Of a DNA stretch of 64,000 bases, positions 18,058 to 26,783 are shown piece after piece. Origin of the DNA: CBDFKY01 sp965248995 (GTDB lineage: Bacteria; Pseudomonadota; Alphaproteobacteria; Rickettsiales; UBA998); NCBI GenBank assembly GCA_965248995.1, contig CBDFKY010000022.1, positions 124,001-188,000 of the forward strand. The letters run 5' to 3'. Each line of letters begins with the position of its first letter. Position 1 is the stretch's first letter. The notes below the pieces were generated by a model that saw only the letters and a list, made by a program, of their open reading frames with translations, did not search any database and was not told where the DNA came from. The translations under genes and the position numbers were made by a program.

Positions 18058-18174
18058 TATAGTCATTCCGATTTAAAACCGTACGGTTTTAATCGGATAA
18101 AATGACTATAATCATATATTTTATAGTGTTTTTATCCGAAAATTTTCGCAACAAAATTATTCGGAATGACTATA
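18058..18174. repeat. Two-hairpin MITE-like element 2
   Basis: 117 bp: 53-bp palindrome (18058-18110, centre ccgtacgg), spacer atcatatattt (11 bp), 53-bp palindrome (18122-18174). Outer ends tatagtcattccga are perfect inverted repeats. Inserted at a TA in the transposase fossil (after QVIAD). Confidence 0.85.
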
Positions 18175-18450
18175 TATCAGCGATGACTTGCACCCCGCGC
18201 GGCGCTCTGGCATACTCGCGGCGAAGCGTGTCTTCAACGCCGCTCTCGTCCACATACACGATTTTCCTGGGATCCATTGCCGCGATCTCAGCCTGGAATG
18301 CTGCGCGTTTTTCCTCGTCTCGCTCCGCGTACAGCGTGGTTTTTTTTACGTGTCACGCCGTGCTTGTTCAAAATATATAGTCATTCCGATTAAAAACCGT
18401 ACGGTTTTAATCGGATAAAATGACTATAACCATATAATTTATAGTGTTTT

Positions 18451-19340
18451 TATAGTTAATTCAAAATTTACACGGATGATTGTATTATGTTATGATGAGT
18501 CATAGCATGGATTTACGGCGTCGCGTTGTTGCGTATGTCAGGGGCGGTGGAAGTAAGGCGGAAGCTGCCCGTCGGTTTGGGGTACACCATGGGTGTGTGT
18601 TTGATTGGATCACGCGTGATCGGTTGGAAGCGAAGAAACCGGGTCCGCGCAAGGCGCATAAACTGGACATGGAAGCACTGCAACAGGCGGTGGAATGTCA
18701 ACCTGAGGTAATGGGTAAGGAACTGGCGGTACACTTTGGGGTAAGGCCGAGTACGATCTGCTATGCGCTGAAGCGGTTGAACATCAGTCGTAAAAAAAAC
18801 CTGGACGTATAAAGAAAGCGACAACGAGAAACGCAAAGCGTACCTCAAGCGCTGGTGGCGTTACCGGATGCAGGGCAAGCAGTTTGTGTATGTCGATGAA
18901 AGCGCCTTCGCACCCACCGCCGAACGCACGCATGGCTTCGCCCGAAAAGGCAAGCGTGTGCATGGGCAACGCAGCGGGCAGCGCAGACCCCGCACCAGTT
19001 TCCTGGCAGCCTTGTGCGGCAAGCAAATGCTTGCCCCCTTCCTCTTTCAGGGTACCTGCAACACTGCCGTTTTTAATGCTTGGCTAGAGCAGGAACTCTG
19101 CCCGCATCTTACCCCTAACAGCGTTGTCATTATGGACAACGCCACCTTCCATAAATCTACTTTAACACAACAGCTTATTCAGCAACGACAGGCAACGCTA
19201 TTGTTCCTGCCTCCCTATTCTCCCGATCTCAATCCTATCGAAAAACGTTTCGGCACCATCAAACGATACCGATCCTACACACCAGAAATATCCCTCAATC
19301 TTCTCATTCAAACATACGGATAATTATTGAATTGGGTATA
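18451..19340 (+). mobile_element. IS630-family insertion sequence, copy 2
   Basis: 890 bp, nearly identical to 5497-6386 but in inverse orientation. It sits inside two-hairpin element 3, so it is the youngest layer of the nest. Together the copies form ~0.9-kb inverted repeats flanking about 12 kb. Confidence 0.9.
18492..19323 (+). CDS. IS630 family transposase (orfA/orfB, frameshift fusion), copy 2
   Basis: Same organisation as copy 1: orfA from the ATG at 18492 to a stop at 18812, orfB in the +1 frame to 19323, joined at the A8 run at 18792-18799. orfB is identical in protein sequence to copy 1; orfA differs at one residue (LDMEALQQ versus LDIEALQQ). The catalytic Asp, Asp and Glu motifs are intact. 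Confidence 0.88.
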
Positions 19341-19721
19341 GTGTTTTTATCCGAAAATTTCCGTACGGAAATTATTCGGAAACACTATAGTCGATGGCGC
19401 TTTTGCCAGTTTGAAAATATTCAGCAATCTCCTGTAACGTAGAGTCACTATGGCTTTCAACGTATTTTATGATTGCCGGATGATCCAGCTTCCATAGGCG
19501 GGACCCCTTACGTTTCGGCGATAAATCACCCGTTTCGCGGTATTGCCGAAGCCAGTTATATAGCGTGTCAGCAGAAATTTTGAATATCCGGCACACTTCA
19601 TCTTTTTTGCCGCCAGCCCCAAAAATAATCCACCGCCCGCTCTCTTAAATCTATCGAATATGCTCGTGTCATAGAATGCAGTATAGCATAAAAAATACGA
19701 GGTTAATTAGAAAATGCTATA

Positions 19722-19837
19722 ATACGCACGCGGCGATGGAAATGATAACATTTATGATTTCGACGGTGCCAACGAAAAGGACGTGCTGATCTTCACCAAT
19801 ACGGCACCCCAGAACAGCAACTTGCCACTCTGAAAAA
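19722..19837 (+). pseudogene. 3' fragment of an RTX-like gene
   Basis: Directly after the degenerate IS630, an open stretch reads RGDGNDNIYDFDGANEKDVL and ends in a stop at about 19837. GDGNDNIYDF is typical of the last RTX nonapeptide and the start of the C-terminal domain. There is no start or repeat array, so the rest was probably lost when the IS cluster formed. Too short for certainty. Confidence 0.45.
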
Positions 19838-19872
19838 CTGGTGCCTCACTTAATCTAAGCTATGCCAGCCTT

Positions 19873-20403
19873 TTATTTAATCTGTCTCTTCTCTAATTTA
19901 CGCGCCAGCGTGCGGCGGTGCATGCCCAGGCGTCGGGCGGTTTCGGAAATATTGAAATCCGTTTGCGTCAGCATTTCATGAATACGCTCCCATTCCAGAT
20001 TTTTGATGGACGTGGTGGTGTGGGTGATATTCGCCTGCGTATTCCCTTCGGTTTTATCGAACGCGGCGATGATATCTTCTACGTTCGAGGGCTTGGCGAG
20101 GTAATGGCACGCTCCCAGCTTGATGGATTCCACGGCGGTGGTGATGCTCGCATAACCTGTGAGCACCACGATTTTCATGTCCGTGTCAAAGGCGTGCAGA
20201 CCCGAGACGCATTCCAGACCTGACGCGCCGGCCATGCGAAGATCCACTACGGCATACGCCGGTTGAAATTCAGGGGCGATGGCCAGTGCTTCCTCCGTAC
20301 TGCTGACCCTGTGAGGGGTGTAACCCCGACGGCTGAAAGAGCGCGCCAATGTAGACGCCAGGGCTGCGTCATCCTCGACGATTAAAATGCGGCGTTCCGT
20401 CAT
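19873..20403 (-). CDS. regA: RegA/ActR-type redox response regulator
   Basis: 176 aa. REC domain (VEDDAALASTLARSF; phospho-Asp in AVVDLRMAGASGLE; Lys in YLAKPSNVED) and a Fis-type HTH at the C-terminus (FNISETARRLGMHRRTLARK), the compact RegA/ActR/PrrA layout. RegA regulators control oxidases and other redox functions in alphaproteobacteria. Its start overlaps the stop of the kinase gene (ATGA), and the cytochrome bo3 operon lies upstream on the same strand, a likely target. The partner kinase frame is broken (see regB). Confidence 0.93.
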   Translation of the reverse strand: MTERRILIVEDDAALASTLARSFSRRGYTPHRVSSTEEALAIAPEFQPAYAVVDLRMAGASGLECVSGLHAFDTDMKIVVLTGYASITTAVESIKLGACHYLAKPSNVEDIIAAFDKTEGNTQANITHTTTSIKNLEWERIHEMLTQTDFNISETARRLGMHRRTLARKLEKRQIK

Positions 20404-21682
20404 GATGACCTCGCGCTTACACTGCTGAGCGGAATATGCAGTGTGACCGCCGCACCCCCATGCGCTATATTTTCCGCATGCGCATTTCCGCCCAGTTTGC
20501 GCAGCGTATTTACCACGAGGAACAGCCCCAACCCCCTGCCGTGCCCTGCTTTGGTGCTGGCATAGGGCGTACCGAAACTTTTCAATGCGTGCGCGCTGAA
20601 ACCCGCGCCGCGATCTTCCACGCGGATGATGATGGCCTCACCATCACATGTCAGGTCAAGGTTCACCCAGTCGGGCGATGCTTCGAACGCATTATCCAGC
20701 AGATTGGACAGCGTTTGACGAATGATCTTGTCGGAGATGATGGGGATATCGTCCACCGTGCATTGCCAGGTGAAGGTGGGTGGACGGCGCGCCGCCCTCC
20801 AGTTTTCCGCAACGGACCGGATAAAATCGGCAAGAGGCACCATTTCGGCCGCTTCACCGCGTACCTGACCCGCTGAGAGCAGAATACTGGAGACAATATC
20901 CTTGCAACGCGCCACCTCACGCTGAATCATCTCGATATCTTCATTCAGTACTGCGCCGGAGTCAGGTATGGAGAGCGACTGCCAGTCTTTCAGAATCACG
21001 GAAATGGTGGTGAGCGGCGTGCCCAGCTCATGCGCGCGCCCGCCGCAAGCAGTCCCATATGGATGACATGTTCTGCGTCCTGCGATTGCTGTTTGAGTTT
21101 GGCAAGCAGCATGTCCCGTTCCTTCAGGTTGGCACTGATGCGAGTGATGAAGAACACCAGCAGAAACGCCGCCAGCGTATAACTGACGAGCATTCCGTGA
21201 ATATGCAGGTAGAAGAAATTTTCCACGTGATGCGGGGGAATCGGTTTGAGCGCCTGCACATGGAATGTCAGACATAAGTAGCAGACAAGTGTGGCGATAA
21301 ACAGCGTCCACGCATAGCGGGGACTGAGCAAAATGGCACCGATAATGACCTGTAACAGAAAGAGCGAGACGAAGGGGTTCGCCGCCCCACCGCTTAAATA
21401 GAGCTGCACGGTCAGTGCGGCGGCATCCAGCAGCAATGCGATCAGCAGTTCCGTACTGGTGACCTCCCTGCCCGCTTTGTAGCGATAAAACGTCACGCCA
21501 TTGAGCACGAACAGAAACCCGATAACGCAAAGCATGGCGGGTATGGGCAGCATGATATGCAATCCATACCGTACAGAGAAAATGGTGAAAAGCTGCCCAC
21601 TGATCGCAATGCTTCGCAGATATACCAGCTGCAGCAGGTTCTTGCGGTGGGTTTTTTGTTCAATGGCGGAAGAAAATTCCAT
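20400..21682 (-). pseudogene. regB: RegB/ActS-type sensor kinase, frameshifted at the H-box
   Basis: The N-terminal part (from ATG 21682) has six hydrophobic segments and the quinone-site heptapeptide GGAANPF, ending HMGLLAAGA before running into RMSWARR and a stop at 20996. The rest continues in another frame: HELGTPLTTISVIL, VARCKDI (the conserved redox Cys position of RegB), SNLLDNAFEASP, GRGLGLFLVV. One missing G in gcgggcgcgcgcatgag (about 21031-21042) explains it; restored, the H-box would read AAGAAHELGTPL. Otherwise a normal RegB of ~427 residues. Could be true inactivation or a sequencing/assembly error in a GC-repeat. Confidence 0.85.
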
Positions 21683-21690
21683 GGTATGAG

Positions 21691-21753
21691 TATACTGGTT
21701 TAAGACGAAAATGCACGTATAGTCATATGTTTTATAGTGCTTTTATCAGTATA
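21691..21753. repeat. Small two-hairpin-like element upstream of regB
   Basis: TATACTG at 21691 and CAGTATA ending at 21753 form the outer inverted ends. Inside are TATA boundaries flanking an 11-bp spacer gtcatatgttt, then tatagtgctttta, the same central layout as the elements at 17.8-19.4 kb. It looks like a shortened relative and fills the surf1-regB gap. Confidence 0.55.
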
Positions 21754-21756
21754 ACC

Positions 21757-22467
21757 TCATACGTCTTTCCGGCGAAAAGCAATGATGGTGCGTATGAGCA
21801 GCATCAAGGCAAGAGCAAACCAGCTGATGGCATAGACCAGATGTTCATTATAAAAAGACACCACGGTCAGGCCCCCAAGCGGCCAGCCGCCCGGATTAGG
21901 TGTCGCGTCCGCATCAATGAAATAGGGAGCGGTATCGGATAATCCGCGCTTTTGGGACATGGTCGCAATATCGCGGCTATACCATCGATCCTGCGCAGGG
22001 TCGTTACGGCGTAATATGCGGCCCTTCGGCTCCGACAAGCGAAGCAGGCCCGTGACGCGCACGCTACCTTTCGTTTGAGCGTCGAGACGCGTTACCGGAT
22101 CACGTTTCTCGGGCGGCACGAAGCCACGATTGATCCACACCGTAAATCCCGTATCCGTGTATAGCGGGGTCAGCACCCAGTAACCCGTCCCGTGAGTCGT
22201 CGATGCCTGGACGTAAGCTTCTTTTTCATGCAGGAACCGGCCCCGCACCGTGACATGGCGGTATGCGTCATGGTGTTCATTCACGCCCGGCCAGTCATTC
22301 GGAGCGGGGAGAGGAGCGGCGGGTTGATGGATATGGACATCTACACGGGCGATCAACTCCAGTTTCCACGTGCGGCGTTGCAGTTGCCAGATGCCGAGGC
22401 TGATGAAAAGTGCGATCGCAAGGAGTAACAGCGTAACAACCAGCCGATCCTTACGGGTTCGTATCAT
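21757..22467 (-). CDS. surf1: SURF1 family oxidase assembly protein
   Basis: 236 aa from the ATG at 22467, which overlaps the cyoD stop as ATGA (an upstream in-frame ATG at 22533 lies inside cyoD). Two TM helices (residues ~10-28 and ~208-228) flank a periplasmic domain. SURF1 signatures: GIWQLQRRTWK after helix 1 and WINRGFVPPEKRDP in the middle. SURF1 proteins help insert or retain heme in haem-copper oxidases; position in the cyo operon ties it to the bo3 oxidase. No cyoE (heme O synthase) is in this cluster. Confidence 0.9.
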   Translation of the reverse strand: MIRTRKDRLVVTLLLLAIALFISLGIWQLQRRTWKLELIARVDVHIHQPAAPLPAPNDWPGVNEHHDAYRHVTVRGRFLHEKEAYVQASTTHGTGYWVLTPLYTDTGFTVWINRGFVPPEKRDPVTRLDAQTKGSVRVTGLLRLSEPKGRILRRNDPAQDRWYSRDIATMSQKRGLSDTAPYFIDADATPNPGGWPLGGLTVVSFYNEHLVYAISWFALALMLLIRTIIAFRRKDV

Positions 22468-22847
22468 GGCATGTTGCGCATGGCGTCCGCCGACATCGGC
22501 ATCATGTTGTGGTTCAGGTGATACATCACCCATACCGAGCCACTGAGCGTGATAATGACCAGTACGCTGGTGAAGATCAGTGCCAGCATGTTCCAGCCGC
22601 CTTCGGATCTGGTGTTCATATGCAGGAAATAGATCATATGCACGATGATCTGCAGCGCGGCGAACACGACGATGACGCCGGCGGTTGCCTGGGGATTCTT
22701 CAGTACGCCGTTCATTACCAGCCAGAACGGGATGGCGGTGAGCATCACGGACAGCAGAAAACCCGTCATATAGCTGCGGAAGCTGCCGTGATCGTGCGCG
22801 TCGTGGTTCTCGTGGTCGTTATGGTGGCCATGGTCGTGAGTGGTCAT
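22464..22847 (-). CDS. cyoD: Cytochrome bo3 ubiquinol oxidase subunit IV
   Basis: 127 aa from the ATG at 22847 (ATGA overlap with the cyoC stop; the longer in-frame ATG at 22892 lies in cyoC). A His/Asp-rich N-terminal stretch (HDHGHHNDHENHDAHDHG) precedes three TM helices, as in CyoD. Subunit IV supports assembly and stability of the CuB site. The extended His-rich N-terminus is a little unusual and might bind metal; that is inference. Confidence 0.92.
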   Translation of the reverse strand: MTTHDHGHHNDHENHDAHDHGSFRSYMTGFLLSVMLTAIPFWLVMNGVLKNPQATAGVIVVFAALQIIVHMIYFLHMNTRSEGGWNMLALIFTSVLVIITLSGSVWVMYHLNHNMMPMSADAMRNMP

Positions 22848-23461
22848 CGCAGCATCCCCATCAGATAAACGAACGTGAAAACACCGATCCACACCACGTC
22901 CAGGAAATGCCAGAACATACTGAGGCAGGTGAGGCGGCGGCGGTTGGCAGGAATCAATCCGTGCATCTTCACCTGCACCATCAGCGTTACCAGCCAGATC
23001 AACCCCGCCGTGACGTGCAGCCCGTGCGTTCCCACCAGCGTGAAGAAGGATGAAAGGAACGCGCTACGCTGAGGGGTGGCGCCTTCGCTGATGAGGTGAC
23101 GGAACTCCCAGAGTTCAATACCGATGAAGCTTGCACCGAACAGCCCCGTCACCGCAAGCCAGAGCAGGGTGGCGTTCACGCGCCCCTTTGCCATCGTCAA
23201 CATGGCGAAGCCGTACGTGATGGAGGAGAGAAGCAGCATACTGGTATTGACCGCCACCAGTTTCAGGTCGAACAGGTGCTTTGGTGAAGGGCCCGCCGCA
23301 TAATTCCCCCCGAGCACGCCGTACATCGCAAACAACGCCGCGAAAATGAGGCAGTCGCTCATCAGGTAAAGCCAGAAACCGAGCAGCGTCGAGCCTTCAT
23401 CGCCATGCGGGTGATCTTCCCCCATGTAAAACGCATCCTGATGTGCATCGGCGGTACTCAT
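22844..23461 (-). CDS. cyoC: Cytochrome bo3 ubiquinol oxidase subunit III
   Basis: 205 aa, normal for CyoC, with five TM helices and subunit III features (GFWLYLMSDCLIFAALFA near residue 28, GTHGLHVTAGLIWL near 135, WHFLDVVWIGVFTFVYLMG at the end). Overlaps cyoB and cyoD by 4 bp. Non-catalytic core subunit in the inner membrane. Confidence 0.95.
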   Translation of the reverse strand: MSTADAHQDAFYMGEDHPHGDEGSTLLGFWLYLMSDCLIFAALFAMYGVLGGNYAAGPSPKHLFDLKLVAVNTSMLLLSSITYGFAMLTMAKGRVNATLLWLAVTGLFGASFIGIELWEFRHLISEGATPQRSAFLSSFFTLVGTHGLHVTAGLIWLVTLMVQVKMHGLIPANRRRLTCLSMFWHFLDVVWIGVFTFVYLMGMLR

Positions 23462-25464
23462 GACGTGCCCTCGTTCATTAGCGCGCTGCGCTCAGCTTCC
23501 GTCGTAATGACGGTATCGGCGGGAATGTAGAAATCACGTTTATAGTTAAACGTATGTGCGATACCTGCCGCCAGCAACGCCGCAAAGCTCAGCGCCGCCA
23601 GCCACCAGATATACCATATCAACGCAAAACCGCACACCACGCTGAGACCCGCCAGAATGACTCCCGCGCCTGTATTTTTCGGCATATGGATCGACTGGAA
23701 ACCGCTGAGCGGGCGCACGTATCCCCGCGCTTTCATATCCGCCCATGCGTCATTGTCATGCACAATGGGGGTGAAGGCGAAGTTATAGTCGGGCGGCGGT
23801 GAGGAGGTTGCCCATTCCAGCGTGCGACCGTTCCATGGATCACCCGTGACATCACGCAAGGCTTTACGGTTTTTGATACTGAGGGCAATCTGTACGAAAA
23901 ACGCGCCGATACCGCAGAAAATCAGCGCTGCCCCAATGGCGGCAATGATAAACCAGATTTGCAAGCTGGGATCATCGAACACGCGCATACGGCGGGTAAC
24001 ACCCATCAGCCCTAAAACGTAGAGCGGGGCGAATGCCAGAATAAAACCGACCTGCCAGAACCAGAACGATATTTTGCCCCAGCGTGCATCCAGGCGGAAC
24101 CCGTAGGCTTTCGGGAACCAGTAATTGATCCCGGCGAACAAACCGAACAGTACCCCGCCGATGATGACATTATGGAAATGGGCGATTAAGAACAAACTGT
24201 TATGCAGCACGAAATCCGCCGGCGGCACGGCAAGCATGACCCCCGTCATCCCCCCGATGACGAACGTCAGCATGAACGCGACCGTCCACATCATCGGCGG
24301 TTCGAAACGAATACGCCCGCGATACATGGTAAACAGCCAGTTGAAAATTTTCGCACCCGTGGGGATGGAAATAATCATCGTGGTGATGCCGAAGAACGAA
24401 TTGACGCTCGCGCCTGAGCCCATTGTAAAGAAATGGTGCAGCCAGACGAGGTAGGCGAGGATGGTGATCACGATGGTGGCATACACCATGGAGCTATAGC
24501 CGAACAGCCGCTTGCCGCAGAAAGTGGAGGTCACTTCGGAGAAAATACCGAACACGGGCAGGATAAGGATGTAGACCTCGGGATGCCCCCAGATCCAGAT
24601 GAGGTTGACATACATCATCGGATTGCCGCCGAAGGTATTGGTGAAGAAATTGGTGCCGACATAGCGATCCAGCGACAGCAGCCCCATCACCGCGGTTAGT
24701 ACGGGAAAAGCGGCGACGATCAGAATGTTGGTGCAGAGCGCCGTCCAGGTGAAGATAGGCATACGCATCATGGTCATGCCAGGCGCGCGCATTTTCACGA
24801 TCGTCGCGATCAGGTTGATGCCGGAGAGCAACGTTCCGACCCCCGCGATCTGCAGGGACCAGATGTAGTAATCCACCCCTACGTCGGGACTGTAATCGAT
24901 CCCCGATAAAGGGGGATAGGCCAGCCAGCCCGTACGGGCGAATTCTCCGACGAACAGCGATGCCATCACCAGCAGCGCCCCGCCCACCGTCATCCAGAAA
25001 CTGAAATTATTGAGGAACGGAAACGCAACGTCCCGCGCGCCTATCTGCAGGGGTACGACGAAGTTCATCAACCCTGTGACCAGCGGCATGGCGACGAAGA
25101 AGATCATGATCACCCCATGTACGGTGAACAGCTGATCGTAGTGGTGCGGATTCAGGTACCCTTCCGAACCGCCGAACGCCATCGCCTGCTGCAGCCGCAT
25201 CATGACGGCATCGGTAAACCCGCGCACCAGCATGACCAGCCCGAGCACCACATACATAATCCCGATTTTCTTGTGATCCACGGAGGTGAACCAGTTACGC
25301 CAGAGATACCCCCATAAGCGGTGATAGGTAAGCAGTGAGAATCCGACCAACCCGCCGAGCGAAACGACCGCGAAGGTGACCAGGATGATCGGCTCATGCA
25401 GCGGCAAGGCGTCCAGCGTCAGGCGGCCGAAAATGAATTTCAGTAAAGAGGGATCAAGGGTCAT
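23458..25464 (-). CDS. cyoB: Cytochrome bo3 ubiquinol oxidase subunit I
   Basis: 668 aa, about 15 TM helices, full length. Catalytic motifs: VHGVIMIFF (heme b His), IWGHPEVYILILPVFG (CuB His and the cross-linked Tyr region), WLHHFFTMG (CuB His pair), LIAHFHNVIIGG (heme ligands). Quinol-oxidase features near the N-terminus include RGFTDAVMMRLQ. Reduces O2 to water with ubiquinol electrons and pumps protons. Start 2 bp after the cyoA stop. Confidence 0.97.
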   Translation of the reverse strand: MTLDPSLLKFIFGRLTLDALPLHEPIILVTFAVVSLGGLVGFSLLTYHRLWGYLWRNWFTSVDHKKIGIMYVVLGLVMLVRGFTDAVMMRLQQAMAFGGSEGYLNPHHYDQLFTVHGVIMIFFVAMPLVTGLMNFVVPLQIGARDVAFPFLNNFSFWMTVGGALLVMASLFVGEFARTGWLAYPPLSGIDYSPDVGVDYYIWSLQIAGVGTLLSGINLIATIVKMRAPGMTMMRMPIFTWTALCTNILIVAAFPVLTAVMGLLSLDRYVGTNFFTNTFGGNPMMYVNLIWIWGHPEVYILILPVFGIFSEVTSTFCGKRLFGYSSMVYATIVITILAYLVWLHHFFTMGSGASVNSFFGITTMIISIPTGAKIFNWLFTMYRGRIRFEPPMMWTVAFMLTFVIGGMTGVMLAVPPADFVLHNSLFLIAHFHNVIIGGVLFGLFAGINYWFPKAYGFRLDARWGKISFWFWQVGFILAFAPLYVLGLMGVTRRMRVFDDPSLQIWFIIAAIGAALIFCGIGAFFVQIALSIKNRKALRDVTGDPWNGRTLEWATSSPPPDYNFAFTPIVHDNDAWADMKARGYVRPLSGFQSIHMPKNTGAGVILAGLSVVCGFALIWYIWWLAALSFAALLAAGIAHTFNYKRDFYIPADTVITTEAERSALMNEGTS

Positions 25465-25466
25465 GA

Positions 25467-26597
25467 CTATAAATTATTGGCAGAATTGAATAAAGGTGCC
25501 GGTATATTGGCTCCCGTCAAGGGCAACGGACTTGCCGGGTACAGTGGCAGGAGCGGATTACGGGCAGATTCCAGCCCGTTCGTGGCGCACAGCGTCCCGA
25601 CATAGGTTTTATCCGGACCAAGCACTGTTTGACGCGGTGGATAGGGTGTGGTGGCACGCGCCAGCATATTGTAGCTGCTGGAGGCATCCAGCCCCCCTCT
25701 GGTATCGATCGCCGCCATTTCGTTCATGCACATGCTGCCGGGGCGCACGCACATGTTCAGGATGGACTGATACAGACCCGACTGCACTTTGGCATAATAC
25801 CGCACCGGTTCTTTTTCGCTGGGTCGCTCAAGATCAAGGTAGTTTTTGCCATTCAGCTCACCGCCTTTACTTTTAACACCCTCAACCCACGCAGAAAATT
25901 CCCTTTCCTCCATCGCTTTGAAGGCAAAGCGCATATGGGAAAAACCGGCCCCGCTGTAATTCGAGGAAAAACCTACATACTCGCCCGTTTTGTTCATCAC
26001 CGCTGAAAGCTGCGTCTGCATCCCCGGCATGGTATAAATCTGTCCCGCAAGGTCAGGAATATAAAACGCATTCATCACGGTGGAGGCGGTAAGGTAAAAC
26101 TTGATGGGCTGGTTCACGGGCGCTGCCAGCTCATTGACCGTAGCGATGCCGTATTTCGGGTAGAAAAACAGCCATTTCCAGTCCAGCGCCACCACTTCCA
26201 CTTCCAGCGGTACGGTGCCTTTAGTAACAGGCTGGGTGGCGGAGAGGCGGTGCAGCGGACGGTAGGGGTCGAGCATATGCGTACCGAGCCAGGTGACCGC
26301 CCCCAGAAGAATAACAATGAACAGCGGACCTGACCAGATCACCAGTTCCAGCGCGGTGGAATGATCCCAATCGGGAGTGTAGCGCGCTTTCTGGTTGCTC
26401 TCACGGTAGTGCCAGGCAAACCAGACGGTGAGCCCCATGACGGGAACCACGATAAACAACATCAGGTAAACGGACGTCATCAGAATATGGCTTTGCTGCT
26501 GTGCCACATCCCCTGCAGGAAACAGCACGACGCTTTTGCAGGCGCTGAGGGCACATAACGACGCCACGGAGGCGAGGGTAGGGGAAAATCTGAACAT
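25467..26597 (-). CDS. cyoA: Cytochrome bo3 ubiquinol oxidase subunit II
   Basis: 376 aa. Lipoprotein signal with lipobox LSAC (Cys at residue 20), two TM helices (~40-62, ~85-107) and a periplasmic cupredoxin domain. The CuA ligand set is absent, as expected of a quinol oxidase. Followed by the CyoA C-terminal segment (YYAKVQSGLYQSILNMCV). First gene of the cyoABCD-surf1 operon, with its promoter in the divergent gap to the transporter gene. Confidence 0.95.
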   Translation of the reverse strand: MFRFSPTLASVASLCALSACKSVVLFPAGDVAQQQSHILMTSVYLMLFIVVPVMGLTVWFAWHYRESNQKARYTPDWDHSTALELVIWSGPLFIVILLGAVTWLGTHMLDPYRPLHRLSATQPVTKGTVPLEVEVVALDWKWLFFYPKYGIATVNELAAPVNQPIKFYLTASTVMNAFYIPDLAGQIYTMPGMQTQLSAVMNKTGEYVGFSSNYSGAGFSHMRFAFKAMEEREFSAWVEGVKSKGGELNGKNYLDLERPSEKEPVRYYAKVQSGLYQSILNMCVRPGSMCMNEMAAIDTRGGLDASSSYNMLARATTPYPPRQTVLGPDKTYVGTLCATNGLESARNPLLPLYPASPLPLTGANIPAPLFNSANNL

Positions 26598-26783
26598 CGT
26601 TCTCTAGGGCTTTTTTATAAGCGCTCTATAGCAGGACGATGTTCAAAGGGGCATTGGACAATTTGTCCACTGCCATTTACGGCGCAAATAACCGAAAAGA
26701 CAGTATGGCATGTTAATCTACCGATAGGTTTTCTATGGTTGATTGCCTGCGTCATGTCATCAGGCACTTCGGGAGACACATTC
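26598..26783. promoter_or_regulatory. Divergent cyoA / transporter promoter region with palindrome
   Basis: A perfect inverted repeat tggacaa-t-ttgtcca lies at 26655-26669, midway between the cyoA start (26597, minus) and the transporter start (26784, plus). It is a good operator candidate for an oxygen- or redox-sensing regulator. It does not look like a typical FNR box (TTGAT-N4-ATCAA). A ggga site at 26768-26772 precedes the transporter ATG. Role inferred. Confidence 0.45.

Larger units (their letters stand above)
18376..19389. repeat. Two-hairpin MITE-like element 3, interrupted by IS630 copy 2
   Basis: First palindrome 18376-18428 (53 bp, almost identical to the first palindrome of element 2), spacer accatataatt (11 bp), start of the second palindrome at 18440, then the 890-bp IS630, then a full second palindrome 19337-19389 (53 bp). 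Without the IS it would be about the size of element 2. Host site is the TA in the AIDY codons of the fossil's orfA. Confidence 0.8.
17533..19672 (-). pseudogene. IS630 transposase fossil in four blocks
   Basis: Read on the minus strand. Block 1 (19672-19389) is the HTH region from MTRAYSIDLRERAVDYF, with a frameshift in tttttgggg, then VCRIFKISADTLYNWLRQYR. Block 2 (~18375-18180): LNKHGVTRKKTTLYAERDEE to VYVDESGVED. Block 3 (18057-17894): SQRISLICGLLGKKLIAPLA to HTVILD. Block 4 (17757-17533): NARFHHSAKTREL, LPPYSPDLNNIEPWW to the stop. Removing the insertions restores the reading across each TA, for example VILD|NARFHHS, where the second catalytic Asp codon itself was split. All DDE residues can be seen, but the gene is dead. 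Confidence 0.82.
17518..19721 (-). mobile_element. Degenerate IS630-family element, disrupted by nested insertions
   Basis: The two ends, TATAGCATTT at 17518 and its reverse complement ending at 19721, are imperfect terminal inverted repeats with TA target sites. The ~1-kb original is expanded to 2.2 kb by three two-hairpin elements and one complete 890-bp IS630 copy, all inserted at TA dinucleotides. It differs clearly from the 890-bp IS630. Confidence 0.8.

Noticed and set aside
17757..19389. CRISPR array from repeated palindromes
   Set aside because: Units are nested insertions at TA sites with variable stems and no regular repeat-spacer structure; no cas genes.
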